This document shows, piece after piece, positions 27,524 to 35,874 of a stretch of DNA of 64,000 nucleotides. The stretch lies in assembly GCF_000455445.1 (NCBI RefSeq), contig NZ_HG417092.1, forward strand, positions 164,529 to 228,528, given 5' to 3'. The position numbers were made by a program, and so were the translations under genes. Numbering within the stretch: position 1 is the stretch's first letter; each line of letters opens with the position of its first letter. The notes under the pieces are model-generated. The model searched no databases, was not told the DNA's origin, and was given only the letters and a program-made list of their open reading frames with translations. This stretch comes from Hoylesella timonensis 4401737 = DSM 22865 = JCM 15640 (GTDB lineage: Bacteria; Bacteroidota; Bacteroidia; Bacteroidales; Bacteroidaceae).

Positions 27524-27823
27524 AAAACAGTAATTATTTTCTTGTTTTCCTTATTATCAGAGAAAGGTACGTCATGATGTGCGGTATTTACTGTCTATCA
27601 TTTCCATGTTTGCGGTTGCCTCCTTGCTGCAAGTACTCATTTTCTTTGCAAAGTTACGGCATAGGAAAGAGCGGCAAGCACCGCTGGGGGCTATGCGCAG
27701 AAAAATAGACGGCAGCCTTCCTCAAATCAAGATTTGGGTATTCCGTCAATTTTTCCGTGCATTGCTTGCCTTATTTTTCCCGCTTATGCCGTCCTGTTTT
27801 GCTCGAAAATCAAGTACCTGCAA

Positions 27824-27855
27824 GAAGTCTGAAGACTTCACAAAAGGGAAAAGAT
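27824..27855 (+). repeat. leader element shared with 51914-51945 (copy 1)
   Basis: GAAGTCT-ga-AGACTTC is a perfect hairpin followed by ACAAAAGGGAAAA, about 30 bases before the gene at 27887. Nearly the same arrangement precedes the DUF2958-like gene near 51998. The rest of the 430-base gap before it (27452-27823) shows no gene. Confidence 0.5.
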
Positions 27856-27886
27856 TAAGATTGATAACCTCTTAAAATGATAAGTT

Positions 27887-28366
27887 ATGCACGCATGGAT
27901 TTTTCAATTATCGGAAGAACGCATCGAGGGCTATCTCTGTGAAGATACCTTGTTGCAGGGTGATGGCAGCGATTATGACTATTGTGCCGCCATATCAGAA
28001 GAAGAACGGAAGAGAGCCGTTTACTCGCTCATGACTCATATTCTGCCATTGGGCATGTTTCGCCTGAAAGATGAAACGACCTTGGTGTATCAAGGCGATT
28101 TTGGACAGTGGAAACGTGAGTGGGTGGAGCGTATTCAGACGAAAGCGGCAAAGGTAAACACGGAAAACGTGATGAACTTTTGCGGTGAGGTATACCAGTT
28201 GGAGACCGAGCTGCAAAATCCGCTGGACACTGATGCCCAATTCTACCTATGTAATGACGACTATCAGACCTTTGCGGAAAAGTCGGCGGAGTTGATGCGC
28301 ATGGTGGAGCATCTGACGGAGGGTGACGAACTTTATATCGGTGGTATCATTGATTTTCATTTCTAA
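27887..28366 (+). CDS. conserved hypothetical acidic protein of mobile elements
   Basis: A 159-residue acidic soluble protein with no signal peptide, no membrane segment and no recognised motif. The gene has a long leader with a hairpin shared with another element-borne gene. It is followed after four bases by the next small gene, so the two form an operon. Function unknown. Confidence 0.55.
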   Translation: MHAWIFQLSEERIEGYLCEDTLLQGDGSDYDYCAAISEEERKRAVYSLMTHILPLGMFRLKDETTLVYQGDFGQWKREWVERIQTKAAKVNTENVMNFCGEVYQLETELQNPLDTDAQFYLCNDDYQTFAEKSAELMRMVEHLTEGDELYIGGIIDFHF

Positions 28367-28370
28367 AAGC

Positions 28371-28592
28371 ATGGAGAATATCAGTATTTTTTCGATAGAG
28401 GGCGTTGATGCAAGAGAGATTTGCAATGCGCAGTTGGGCGATGCACTATTTGCACCCTGTAGTGTGTGCGACAAGTGGAAAGAAGATTTTCCATCAGTGG
28501 ACAATCTATTTTACGGATATGTGGAAGATGACATCTTCTACAGCTATTCAGACGACGAGTTTGAAACCCACGTCAATGCGATGTTTGACTAA
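28371..28592 (+). CDS. small acidic hypothetical protein
   Basis: A 73-residue acidic protein (MENISIFSIEGVDAREI at its start, ending in a DDEFETHVNAMF stretch). ATG 28371 is chosen because it follows the upstream stop by four bases; the frame is open earlier but lies inside the previous gene. One CxxC-like pair (CSVC) is present near the middle. No known domain. Confidence 0.5.
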   Translation: MENISIFSIEGVDAREICNAQLGDALFAPCSVCDKWKEDFPSVDNLFYGYVEDDIFYSYSDDEFETHVNAMFD

Positions 28593-28645
28593 GTAGAACC
28601 AGGAGTGTGCCGAGTTTCAGGCATACTCCTTCAAAAGGAAATACA

Positions 28646-28887
28646 ATGAAGAAGATTTATAGCGCACCGGCTCGATACATCTTCGAGGGTACTTTCAAGG
28701 TAGAAGCAAAGCGCAGCGAGGAAGCCAAGTGTTATGCAAAATCCTAAAACACTGTGGAATGGTCATGGACAGTGGCATACAGACCACTTTGTCATACCGT
28801 GAGATTGATTTAGCGCTCTGCAACCATCCTTGTAAGCAGGTGGGCAGAATAAGCAGGGAGGAGCGAGCATGGCTGGGGTATATCTGA
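28646..28887 (+). pseudogene. small conserved gene broken by a one-base deletion
   Basis: ATG 28646 opens a 33-codon frame (MKKIYSAPARYIFEGTF...) that stops at 28747. From 28744 the -1 frame continues without a break for 47 codons, including HCGMVMDSGIQTTLSYREID, to a stop at 28885-28887. Adding a single C in the TCC-TAA context at 28742-28745 restores one frame of about 80 residues with KSLKHCGM at the junction. This matches small proteins that carry an N-terminal EGTFxVEA segment. It is either a pseudogene or a sequencing error. It is third in the run with the genes at 27887 and 28371. Confidence 0.6.
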
Positions 28888-28976
28888 CAAGGTATGCCCA
28901 GCTTTCAAAATCGGGCAGCGGTCACAGTCCGCTGCCTGTTTGGGAGAAAGATGCTTAGCTGAATAATGCTTGGTTA

Positions 28977-29023
28977 AAATAAAAGTCTTGTTTTTTGATT
29001 CAAAAAAAACAAGACTTTTATTT
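28977..29023. terminator. strong bidirectional terminator-like hairpin
   Basis: A perfect 20-base inverted repeat with a 7-base loop (28997-29003). The left arm ends in TTTTTT and the right arm begins with AAAAAA, so either strand yields a U-rich hairpin. It sits at the end of the three-gene run and directly before the RNA-like region. Confidence 0.75.
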
Positions 29024-29036
29024 GGGAGTACTTAAT

Positions 29037-29232
29037 TTCCCTGAAAGCCGTATTTCGCTATCACGTCATAAATGAGTGTGATGACTCCACACCGCTTTCA
29101 TCGCTCCGTTGGGACACAGAGCAACAAGGGAGAGCGGTAATCCATTATGTGCTGGATGGAGTGCATAGCATGGTACAGAAAGGATAGGCTGCCGCTGTTA
29201 CGCTGGTGATGGATTGTCGCCCATGACCGCTC
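29037..29232 (+). ncRNA. structured RNA candidate, copy 1
   Basis: No gene is present. The sequence folds into a layout shared with copy 2. CCCT(29039-42)/AGGG(29127-30) and GAAAGC(29043-48)/GCTTTC(29094-99) enclose a hairpin ATCAC-TCAT/ATGA-GTGAT (29060-82). A further hairpin is GCTC(29103-06)/GAGC(29119-22) with GGGAC in its loop. Then GAGCGGT(29132-38)/ACCGCTC(29226-32) and AATCCAT(29139-45)/ATGGATT(29209-15) close the 3' domain. The two hairpins differ in sequence from copy 2 yet keep their pairing. Strand is chosen from the order of the motifs and is not certain. Confidence 0.55.
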
Positions 29233-29317
29233 CACGGCTCCGCCCATCTTACTTCCTGCTCCGTGCCTATGCCCACCATATCGCACATTTTTCCTGTGTG
29301 ACGTCAGTGCATCTCCA

Positions 29318-29353
29318 GTGTAACCCAACTCTTGTGTTGCATTGGGGTTACAC
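29318..29353. other. 9-base inverted repeat between the RNA copies
   Basis: GTGTAACCC (29318-29326) and GGGTTACAC (29345-29353) form a perfect stem around an 18-base loop that contains a smaller CAAC/GTTG stem. There is no T-tract, so it could be a protein-binding site or part of the RNA region. Confidence 0.4.
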
Positions 29354-29392
29354 AGACTACCTATGTGGTTTTACCTATATTTCAGAAGGCTT

Positions 29393-29650
29393 TTTCCCTG
29401 AAAGCCGTATCTCCATTCATTGCGCATAAAGCAGCAACCATTACAATACCGCTTTCATCATTCTTCAGGGACGTAGAATGACAAGGGAGAGAGGTTAGGT
29501 CATTTCGTGCGCTACAAGGCCAGTGATGAGTTGAAGATGCCACATTCCATTTCAAACTTGCAGCAAGATGCCCAAGCATCCTTGCATGCAGTTCTTCCAT
29601 TCCATTTCCGGCTCTCTTCAACTCATTACCTGCCATGGCGCTCTCTTTTT
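29393..29650 (+). ncRNA. structured RNA candidate, copy 2
   Basis: The same layout as copy 1. CCCT(29396-99)/AGGG(29484-87) and GAAAGC(29400-05)/GCTTTC(29451-56) enclose a hairpin TTGC-GC/GC-GCAA (29420-37) with an ATAAA loop. ATTCT(29460-64)/AGAAT(29475-79) again has GGGAC in the loop. The 3' domain is closed by AGAGAG(29488-93)/CTCTCT(29641-46) and a 12-base stem ATGAGTTGAAGA(29526-37)/TCTTCAACTCAT(29615-26). A nested GCAAG-ATGC hairpin lies at 29563-29585. The closing stem is followed by a T-run, as at the end of a transcript. Confidence 0.55.
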
Positions 29651-29945
29651 TGTTGCGAGAAACTAAACTTCTTCGGTGTTCATCCATTTTCTTCGCGAAG
29701 TTAGCTATTGGCACATTATGATCAAGTACCAGTGCCTTATTTGTCAGGTTTTTATGGGCCGCTCTTTATTTTATCATGGTATGTGAATAAAAACTTGAAG
29801 AATTGCGCAATCTTATAAAGTTTGGTTTACAAAGTTAGACCTTTTCTATAAAACAAAATTAATAACCTTCGATTTTTTTATAATATTTTACCCTCTTCCA
29901 TTAAGGTATAGAGTCAACCAGCAAGTGCAAAATTAGTCAATCCTT
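29651..29945. other. gene-free A/T-rich stretch
   Basis: No supported gene. It holds a CTTCGCGAAG palindrome (29691-29700), a 17-base match to 51598-51614 (ACCCTCTTCCATTAAGG at 29890-29906) and, at its right end, the first copy of a 39-base direct repeat. It ends at the inverted repeat of the IS4-type element. Confidence 0.4.
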
Positions 29946-29947
29946 TT
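29909..29947. repeat. 39-base direct repeat, copy 1
   Basis: Starts TAGAGTCAACCAGCAAG and ends AATCCTTTT. An identical copy lies at 34488-34526, where it follows the truncated M6-like protease gene. It borders the left end of the IS4-type element. Confidence 0.65.
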
Positions 29948-31260
29948 CACTAGTGTCCGGTTAAAATTTCCAGACTATCATTCATTTCGTTAATATTCAA
30001 TGAGATACATCGATTTAAAAATTTTCCGATTTGATTACTTATCTTTGTACTGCCTCATATATAAGATAGCACAGGATATGAATGTCGGAAACACTGTACT
30101 CTCGCAACTGATGTCTCTCATCCCTGATTACGAGCTCGGGAAATGTGTTGACAAATATCGAGGGGATTTTCATGCAAGACGTTTCACTTGCCGTGATCAG
30201 TTTCTTGTCATGAGTTATGCTCAATTTACTAGCAGTGCAAGTCTTCGAAGTATAGAAGCTCAACTTACCGCATTCAACTCCAAATTGTACCATGCGGGGT
30301 TGAAAATCATGCCAAAATCTACTCTTGCTGATATGAACGAAAAGAAAAACTGGCGTATTTATCAAGACTATGCAATGATATTTGTCGATAGAGCTAAGGC
30401 CCTTTATAAGGATAATTATTACCGTCTGAACATCGACAACATGGTCTATGCTTTTGACAGCAGTACCATTAATCTTTGTCTGCAACTTTGTCCTTGGGCA
30501 AAGTTCCACCATGATAAAGGGGCGTTCAAAATGCATACCTTGGTTGATGTTAAGAACAGTATACCTAACTTTGTTCTCCTTACTCCCGGCAATGTACATG
30601 ATAGCCAAGCTATGGATATGCTGCCAATCGAAACAGGCGCCTATTACCTTATGGATAAAGGATATGTCGATTTTGATCGGCTGTTCCGAATCCTTCAACA
30701 ACAACATGCATACTTTGTTACCCGAGCAAAGGATAATATGAAGTACAATGTTTTCGAGACAAGAGTGGTTGATAGGCAGACTGGTGTCATCTCTGTTGAA
30801 ACTATCAGTCTCTCTGGTCTCTTGACTGCCAAGAAACATCCAGACGTGTTGCGATTGGTTACATATGAAGACTATGCTCAGAACGTTGTGTATCGATTCT
30901 TGACTAATGATTTCATCCTTCCAGCAATTACCATTGCAGAACTCTACCGAGAGCGTTGGACTATCGAGACGTTCTTCAAATGGATTAAGCAGCACTTGCA
31001 TATCAAGTCGTTCTATGGAACAACCCAGAATGCAGTCTTTACGCAAATATGGATAGCTATCTGCGATTATCTGCTTCTTACTATTGCTTTGAAGATGTAT
31101 CATATTAAGCAAAATCTTTACATATTCTCTAACGTCATCGGACAAGTTCTCTTTGAGAGGACTCCGTTGAATGAACTATTTGATAAAACAATTATTAATC
31201 AAAATCCAGAAAATGACCGCCAACTTTCGCTTTGGTGAAATTTAACCGGACAGTAGTGAA
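29946..31260 (+). mobile_element. IS4-family insertion sequence
   Basis: About 1.3 kb bounded by imperfect terminal inverted repeats. The left end reads TTCACTAGTGTCCGGTTAAA and the right end, reversed, TTCACTACTGTCCGGTTAAA, with one extra A further in on the left. It holds one complete transposase gene. I see no target duplication at the flanks, and the right side abuts a group II intron fragment, so the flanks were probably rearranged after insertion. Confidence 0.75.
30078..31238 (+). CDS. IS4-family transposase
   Basis: About 386 residues from ATG 30078 (the frame is open back to 30000). The DDE fold is visible: AFDSSTINL supplies the first Asp, LTPGNVHDSQAMD lies near the second, and YRERWTIETFFKWIKQ carries the complete Y-x2-R-x3-E-x6-K signature of the IS4 family. 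No frameshift or stop, so it may still be active. The start at 30078 is preferred because the usual IS4-type N-terminus (NVGNTVLSQLMSLIP) begins there. Confidence 0.85.
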   Translation: MNVGNTVLSQLMSLIPDYELGKCVDKYRGDFHARRFTCRDQFLVMSYAQFTSSASLRSIEAQLTAFNSKLYHAGLKIMPKSTLADMNEKKNWRIYQDYAMIFVDRAKALYKDNYYRLNIDNMVYAFDSSTINLCLQLCPWAKFHHDKGAFKMHTLVDVKNSIPNFVLLTPGNVHDSQAMDMLPIETGAYYLMDKGYVDFDRLFRILQQQHAYFVTRAKDNMKYNVFETRVVDRQTGVISVETISLSGLLTAKKHPDVLRLVTYEDYAQNVVYRFLTNDFILPAITIAELYRERWTIETFFKWIKQHLHIKSFYGTTQNAVFTQIWIAICDYLLLTIALKMYHIKQNLYIFSNVIGQVLFERTPLNELFDKTIINQNPENDRQLSLW

Positions 31261-31441
31261 GGGCGATAGATAACTATAGACTACGCTCTGCAGGGTATGC
31301 AACTTTAATGGGGTCGTATCTCGAATGCCACCCAAAATAGGAACCGCCGTATGCGGAACCGCATGTACGGTGGTGTGAGAGGTCGGTGAACACGAAAGTA
31401 GGAAATAAACACCTATGATTAGTGTTTACCTCCTACTCGAT
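31261..31441 (+). mobile_element. group II intron 3' fragment (domains V-VI)
   Basis: GAACCGCCGTATGCGG and CATGTACGGTGGTGTGAG (within 31341-31379) form the domain V hairpin of bacterial group II introns. A domain VI-like stem follows and the 3' end is CCTACTCGAT, nearly the same as in the two introns at 34637 and 50294. Only the 3' end remains; the IS4-type element abuts its 5' side. It lies on the plus strand, opposite to the other two copies. Confidence 0.65.
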
Positions 31442-31529
31442 TGCTTAATTCAGCAAAATTTCAATGAGAAAGTATTGAGCATTCATGATTAATTGATGGG
31501 ATTTTAACAGGTTTGTAATATGATATAAT

Positions 31530-31537
31530 TATTTTTG
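31530..31537 (+). promoter_or_regulatory. -7 promoter box of the TonB receptor gene
   Basis: TATTTTTG matches TAnnTTTG and lies 25 bases before the start codon at 31563. A TTTG is present at 31512 but only 14 bases upstream, shorter than the usual 19-20. Confidence 0.35.
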
Positions 31538-31562
31538 CGCGAACAAATCTTATAACTATCGT

Positions 31563-33944
31563 ATGATGAAAAGGTGGATTGGCACTTGTATGCTGTTGTT
31601 AGTTGTTTCCATGTCCATCATGGCACAAGGAAACAGAACGCAAAAGGTATTGGGTAGGGTGACGGACATTCATGGAAACCCGTTGGCTGATGTTAGTTTG
31701 AGCATTGTAAACGCGGAGCCTTCAATCACCCAAACGACAGATAAAGCGGGTCGTTTTGAACTACAAGTACCGTTGGGTAGGCAAGTTTTGCGGGCCAGTT
31801 CAGTGGGCTACCAGGACAAGGAGATCAGTTTGTTGTTGGTTATGGGTGAAGAAGTGTCACTTGATGTCAAACTGGAGTCTGCCACTTATAATCTCAAGGG
31901 CGTAGAGGTGAAGCGATATTACAACAAAGCTCGGCCCCTACAGCCGCTTGCCTATGCGGGCGCTCGAAGCTTTAGTGTGGAAGAAACAGAGCGTTATGCG
32001 GGTTCGTTAGGCGATCCAAGCAGGATGGTGAGGAGCTTTGCAGGCGTGATGCCCATCAATGATTCGCGTAATGAGATTGTGGTGAGAGGCAACTCATCAT
32101 TAGGCGTGCAATATCGATTGGATGGGATTGAAATTCCAAATCCTAACCATTTCAACGCCGGACTGGGAATGACGGCTGGACAGGTAACTGCCCTTAATAT
32201 GAATGTTGTTACCAACTCTGATTTTTTGTTGGGCGGTTGGCAGGCAACAAAAGGCAATGCACTTGCGGCAATCTTTGATTTGAATCTGAGAAAAGGCAAT
32301 CCCAACAACCATCAAATGCGCTTCCAGATGGGCTATAATGGGGCCGAACTCATGACAGAGGGGCCGATGATCAAGGACGGTTCGATGACCTATCTTGCCT
32401 CCTATCGTTATTCCATCCCAGAGTTGGCAAGCTATGCCATGAAGATTTTCGGCAAATCCATGGCCGTTGTGCCAAGATATCAAGACCTAACAACCAAGAT
32501 AGATTGGCGCATCCACGAGGGTCACACGCTTTCATTGATTGGCATTGTAGGTACTAGTAGCATTCATCTCAAGACATCAGAACTCTCCGGGGCGGGTACG
32601 ACCGTGCAAGTTGACAATCTATCGTTTGACCAAAAGGTTAACTTACGCAGTGGCTTGGCATTGTTAGGTATGGTCTATCATGGCCAACTGGCTGCTCGGA
32701 CCGATCTTCATGCCACACTTTCTTGGAACTACAATGATATAAAGATGAGAGTGTACAATAAGGAAATGGCCAATCAGGAAGACTTTAAAATGATTTTTAC
32801 GGATCTAACCAAGGAACATAAACTCTCGTTTTCGGCCGACATCCGTCATCGATTATCCACGCATCACGACAATCTTTATGTGGGTACGGTTGTCGATCAA
32901 TATTTTCTCAATATGTTCAATGAGGTGGAAGATATACCCTATCCCCTCAATGACGATACAAGCACATTATCCCTTTATCGCGCTTATGCGCAGTATCAGC
33001 ATTTGTTCAGCGATGCTTTTACTGTCACTGCAGGCGTACATGGTAGTTATTTGCCCCTGAATGGTAACTATGCTTTGGAACCACGCGCTGCTGCTGAGTT
33101 GAAACTTGGTACCCATCACACCATTGGCCTCGCAGGAGGCCTTTACAGTCAGTTGCCTCCGCACACTTTTTTCTTTGTCAGAGAGGCCGATGGTCATTAT
33201 TCGGACAGCAATCATCACTTGGGTTTTTCCAAGAGTTGGCATGCAAACCTCTCGCACAACTACCAAATTAACAAGGATTGGCGTGTGCATACAGAACTTT
33301 ATTATCAATGGCTTTTTGATATTGCGGCTGAGAACAAAGCCTATGGAGTGTCGCTACTCAATTATGGAGCAGGCGAAAACTCCATGGAACGCATCGCCGG
33401 ACTTCGCAATATTGGCAAGGGACGAAACTATGGACTTGAACTGACGGTGGAAAAATTCTTCAGCAAAAATTATTTCTTCTTGATGTCCGGCACCCTCTAT
33501 CGCTCACGCTATACCGACCCAGTACTCAACCATGAATTCAGCACAGTGTTTGATGGTGGTTACATCCTCAATGTCACTGGTGGGTTTGAATGGCCTGTGA
33601 GCAGCAAGTGGACCCTCTTTGCCTCACCTCAGTTGGCGCTCTCGGGTGGCTTGAGATACACGCCTGTTGACGAGGTGGCATCTCAAGCGACTCACGACCA
33701 GGTGTACCAATACGATAAGTGGTATCAAGAACAAATGCCTGTTTACTTCAGATTGGACACTCGTTTGGGCGGCAGACTGAATGGTAAGAAGGTCTCACAG
33801 GAGTGGGGAATTGACTTAATTAACCTCACCGATCGAAAAAATATAGCATACATATTTTATGATATTGACAAAGGTGCGTATGTGTCACAATATCATTTCT
33901 CCTTTTTCCCCATGGTAGTCTACCGCCTACATTTTGGTCTGTAA
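31563..33944 (+). CDS. TonB-dependent receptor with carboxypeptidase-like N-terminal domain
   Basis: A 793-residue outer-membrane protein: signal peptide (to about residue 21), carboxypeptidase regulatory-like beta domain (about 28-112), plug domain (about 130-260, with IVVRGNSSLGVQYRLDGIEIPNPNHF), then a beta barrel ending in an aromatic residue region (YRLHFGL). It takes up a large ligand with TonB energy. The ligand is unknown; the neighbouring M6-like protease fragment hints at a peptide or protein. The frame is intact. Confidence 0.85.
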   Translation: MMKRWIGTCMLLLVVSMSIMAQGNRTQKVLGRVTDIHGNPLADVSLSIVNAEPSITQTTDKAGRFELQVPLGRQVLRASSVGYQDKEISLLLVMGEEVSLDVKLESATYNLKGVEVKRYYNKARPLQPLAYAGARSFSVEETERYAGSLGDPSRMVRSFAGVMPINDSRNEIVVRGNSSLGVQYRLDGIEIPNPNHFNAGLGMTAGQVTALNMNVVTNSDFLLGGWQATKGNALAAIFDLNLRKGNPNNHQMRFQMGYNGAELMTEGPMIKDGSMTYLASYRYSIPELASYAMKIFGKSMAVVPRYQDLTTKIDWRIHEGHTLSLIGIVGTSSIHLKTSELSGAGTTVQVDNLSFDQKVNLRSGLALLGMVYHGQLAARTDLHATLSWNYNDIKMRVYNKEMANQEDFKMIFTDLTKEHKLSFSADIRHRLSTHHDNLYVGTVVDQYFLNMFNEVEDIPYPLNDDTSTLSLYRAYAQYQHLFSDAFTVTAGVHGSYLPLNGNYALEPRAAAELKLGTHHTIGLAGGLYSQLPPHTFFFVREADGHYSDSNHHLGFSKSWHANLSHNYQINKDWRVHTELYYQWLFDIAAENKAYGVSLLNYGAGENSMERIAGLRNIGKGRNYGLELTVEKFFSKNYFFLMSGTLYRSRYTDPVLNHEFSTVFDGGYILNVTGGFEWPVSSKWTLFASPQLALSGGLRYTPVDEVASQATHDQVYQYDKWYQEQMPVYFRLDTRLGGRLNGKKVSQEWGIDLINLTDRKNIAYIFYDIDKGAYVSQYHFSFFPMVVYRLHFGL

Positions 33945-34110
33945 GCTCAACAGATGTCCATTGGTGAGCGTGCATGATGCTCTTGTCACGGTTTTGAAAG
34001 CACAAAGCATGTGAACGTACGTGCTTAATGGTTATGTACTTCTTATTTGAATCTTCGCGATGATTTTAAAAATCTTTTCATTATTTTTGTCATCAAATAG
34101 AAAGTATGGC

Positions 34111-34515
34111 ATGAAAAGATTATTCTCCGTTTTATTATTTATATGGATGACGCAGTGGGTTGTTGCCATACCAGTCAAAAAGAACGGGTGGAAAATCATT
34201 CATCTTGCGAGTGGAGTGGAGGTAAGAGCAATGTTCAAAGGCGATGAACACTTGCATTACATGGAGGCAGAAGATGGTCAGAAATACGTTTTTAACGAAC
34301 AACTTCAAGCTTATCGACCTGCCGATTTCACAACTTTAGCTAGAAAAGCCGTTGCAAAAAGACGCAGAGCCGCTGCTCGTAGATACACAAAGACACGGGC
34401 TTCCTTGGGCGAAAAGCACGCTGGCTATGAAGGAAAGAGAAAAGGCTTGATGATTTTGGTAGATTTTGATGATGCCAAATTCAACCGTAGAGTCAACCAG
34501 CAAGTGCAAAATTAG
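34111..34515 (+). pseudogene. M6-like metalloprotease, N-terminal fragment
   Basis: A signal peptide (to about residue 19) and a propeptide-like region with MEAEDGQKYVFNEQLQAYRPAD, ending in KGLMILVDFDDAKF, where M6-type (immune-inhibitor A-like) protease domains begin. After that the frame enters the 39-base repeat and stops (FNRRVNQQVQN). The catalytic HExxH part is missing. Start chosen at ATG 34111; the frame is open 17 codons earlier. The gene probably formed a pair with the TonB receptor before it was cut. Confidence 0.55.
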
Positions 34516-34526
34516 TCAATCCTTTT
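34488..34526. repeat. 39-base direct repeat, copy 2
   Basis: Identical to 29909-29947. Here it forms the point at which the M6-like protease gene is cut, so it probably marks the end of an inserted or deleted segment. About 110 bases of gene-free sequence follow up to the intron, including a short minus-strand frame beginning MNIRERFGTLRS that may be a relic of an element gene. Confidence 0.6.
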
Positions 34527-34636
34527 ATAAAACTCTTGTTTAGTGTTGAAAACTTGAGTTTTTCACTTCCAATCTGGAGCGTAAAGTGCCGAAGCGTTCT
34601 CGTATATTCATTTTTCTTTGTTTGGGGTTACAAATA

Positions 34637-35298
34637 ATCGGGTAGGAGGTAAATGTTATTCATAAAAGGCATTTACCTCCTACTTTCACATTTACCGACC
34701 TCCCACACCACCGTACGTGCCGTTCGGCATACGGCGGTTTCGTACTTTTACACCTCACGGTGTGTGGCAAGTTGTTTTCAGCTATCCCTTTGAGTAACGT
34801 CACTTCTATCCTATTGTCGGATTCCGTCCTATCGTCTTGGATAGAGAGCTCCTTTCGGACATCTGACGAAGAAATTCGCAGGGTAGCATTCATTTACTAT
34901 TGCACTGCACGATTCGGTCCTTCCCTGTAGGCACACGTACCTTGGGTACTATGACCTCTGCTGACTTCTCACGGCAAGCTTTACTCCGCTTCTTTCGTAA
35001 AAACAACTATTTGAAACGTCCGTAAGACCTCCTCGGATAAGAACATTATCTTTCCATCTTATACCTACTTCATTTACACCGACCATTCCGAATAGCTATG
35101 GGACTTTGATTTGTCTGGCAATCTTATCCATGGTCATATGCCTTATATGAAGTTTCTGTTCGTTAGGCCAGATGTTTGCCGCCGGCTTCCTTCAGATTTC
35201 ACCTCACGATGAACACCCTTGCCTTTGGCTATGTAATTCCCGCTATTAGGGCTTACTCGGGACTTCCACCCGTTAGATAATGCTCATGCCGAGCGTAC
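34637..35298 (-). mobile_element. ORF-less group II intron, copy A
   Basis: Read on the minus strand it begins GTACGCTCGGCATGAG and holds the conserved domain I-III stretches (CGGACGTTTCAAATAG, GTCAGCAGAGGTCATAG). It ends with a domain V hairpin (GAAACCGCCGTATGCCG / CACGTACGGTGGTGTGGG) and CCTACCCGAT. Only a 77-codon remnant frame sits where the reverse transcriptase would be, so it needs help in trans to move. The 5' end lies just after the hairpin and T-run of a terminator, the usual target of class C introns. It is about 22 bases shorter than copy B near 35070. Confidence 0.75.
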
Positions 35299-35302
35299 TA
35301 GC

Positions 35303-35328
35303 AAAAGGCAGAGAATTTATCCCTGCCT
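35303..35328 (-). terminator. terminator hairpin serving as intron A target
   Basis: On the minus strand AGGCAG / CTGCCT closes an 11-base loop and is followed by TTTT, four bases before the intron 5' end. The 86 bases from here to the ankyrin fragment stop hold nothing else. Confidence 0.6.
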
Positions 35329-35414
35329 CTACACCTAATCTTTAGAAATCCATTGATAGCCAGACGATTATTTTGATAATTCCAAATTTGGAGTATTACC
35401 TATCCTCTACAATA

Positions 35415-35874
35415 CTATTTGTATATTTCTAAAATCTCTTTTTGTAAAATATAATATTTACTATTAGGTTTAAAATTCCATTCTCTTACAATATCAATAA
35501 GTTTTCTTGAATCTTTCCCATATGTTTTTAATGGTGCCATTAGTGATTGTCTCTTAGACACACATAGATAATATACAATATCTACCTTATCCTGAATAGC
35601 AGCAGCTTCCAACATACTGATCTCATTTGTTGTAAATTGAGGTGGTACTTTCCCTTTCTCTATAAGCTCTTTAATGTATAGCAAGGAGCTTCCCGCAGCC
35701 TTATAAGGAGCACTCCTCTCTAGCCCTGTAGCTGGGTCGATAGCTTTTATTGTAGGGTCTGCACCTGCGTCTAAAAGATCTATTAAATAGCGCTTATCAA
35801 TATTATAATTTTTGTCTAAATAGCCAGAAGCTAATATCAATGGGGTCGTACCGTCTTTTCGGCAAATATAATTA
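35415..35874 (-). pseudogene. ankyrin-repeat protein, 3' part
   Basis: About 150 residues with two ankyrin-like repeats (DGTTPLILASGYLD, then DLLDAGADPTIKA) and a helical end. The 5' part is cut by the IS5-type element; the first eight apparent codons come from the insertion sequence. No upstream continuation is found on the other side of the element. Probably an immunity or effector-like relic; function unknown. Confidence 0.55.

Noticed and set aside
28735-28755. Programmed frameshift in the small gene at 28646
   Set aside because: No X-XXY-YYZ heptamer or known +1 site is in the right frame; a one-base deletion is simpler.
29037-29650. Retron or intron RNA
   Set aside because: No reverse transcriptase is adjacent and no domain V sequence is present; the fold does not match the retron layout with flanking complementary ends.
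29946-31260. Target site duplication of the IS4-type element
   Set aside because: The bases outside the inverted repeats do not match each other, probably because one flank was rearranged.
34660-34893. 77-codon frame, and its twin at 50317-50550
   Set aside because: Both lie inside the group II introns and include the domain V hairpin; the likeness between them comes from the intron and not from protein selection.
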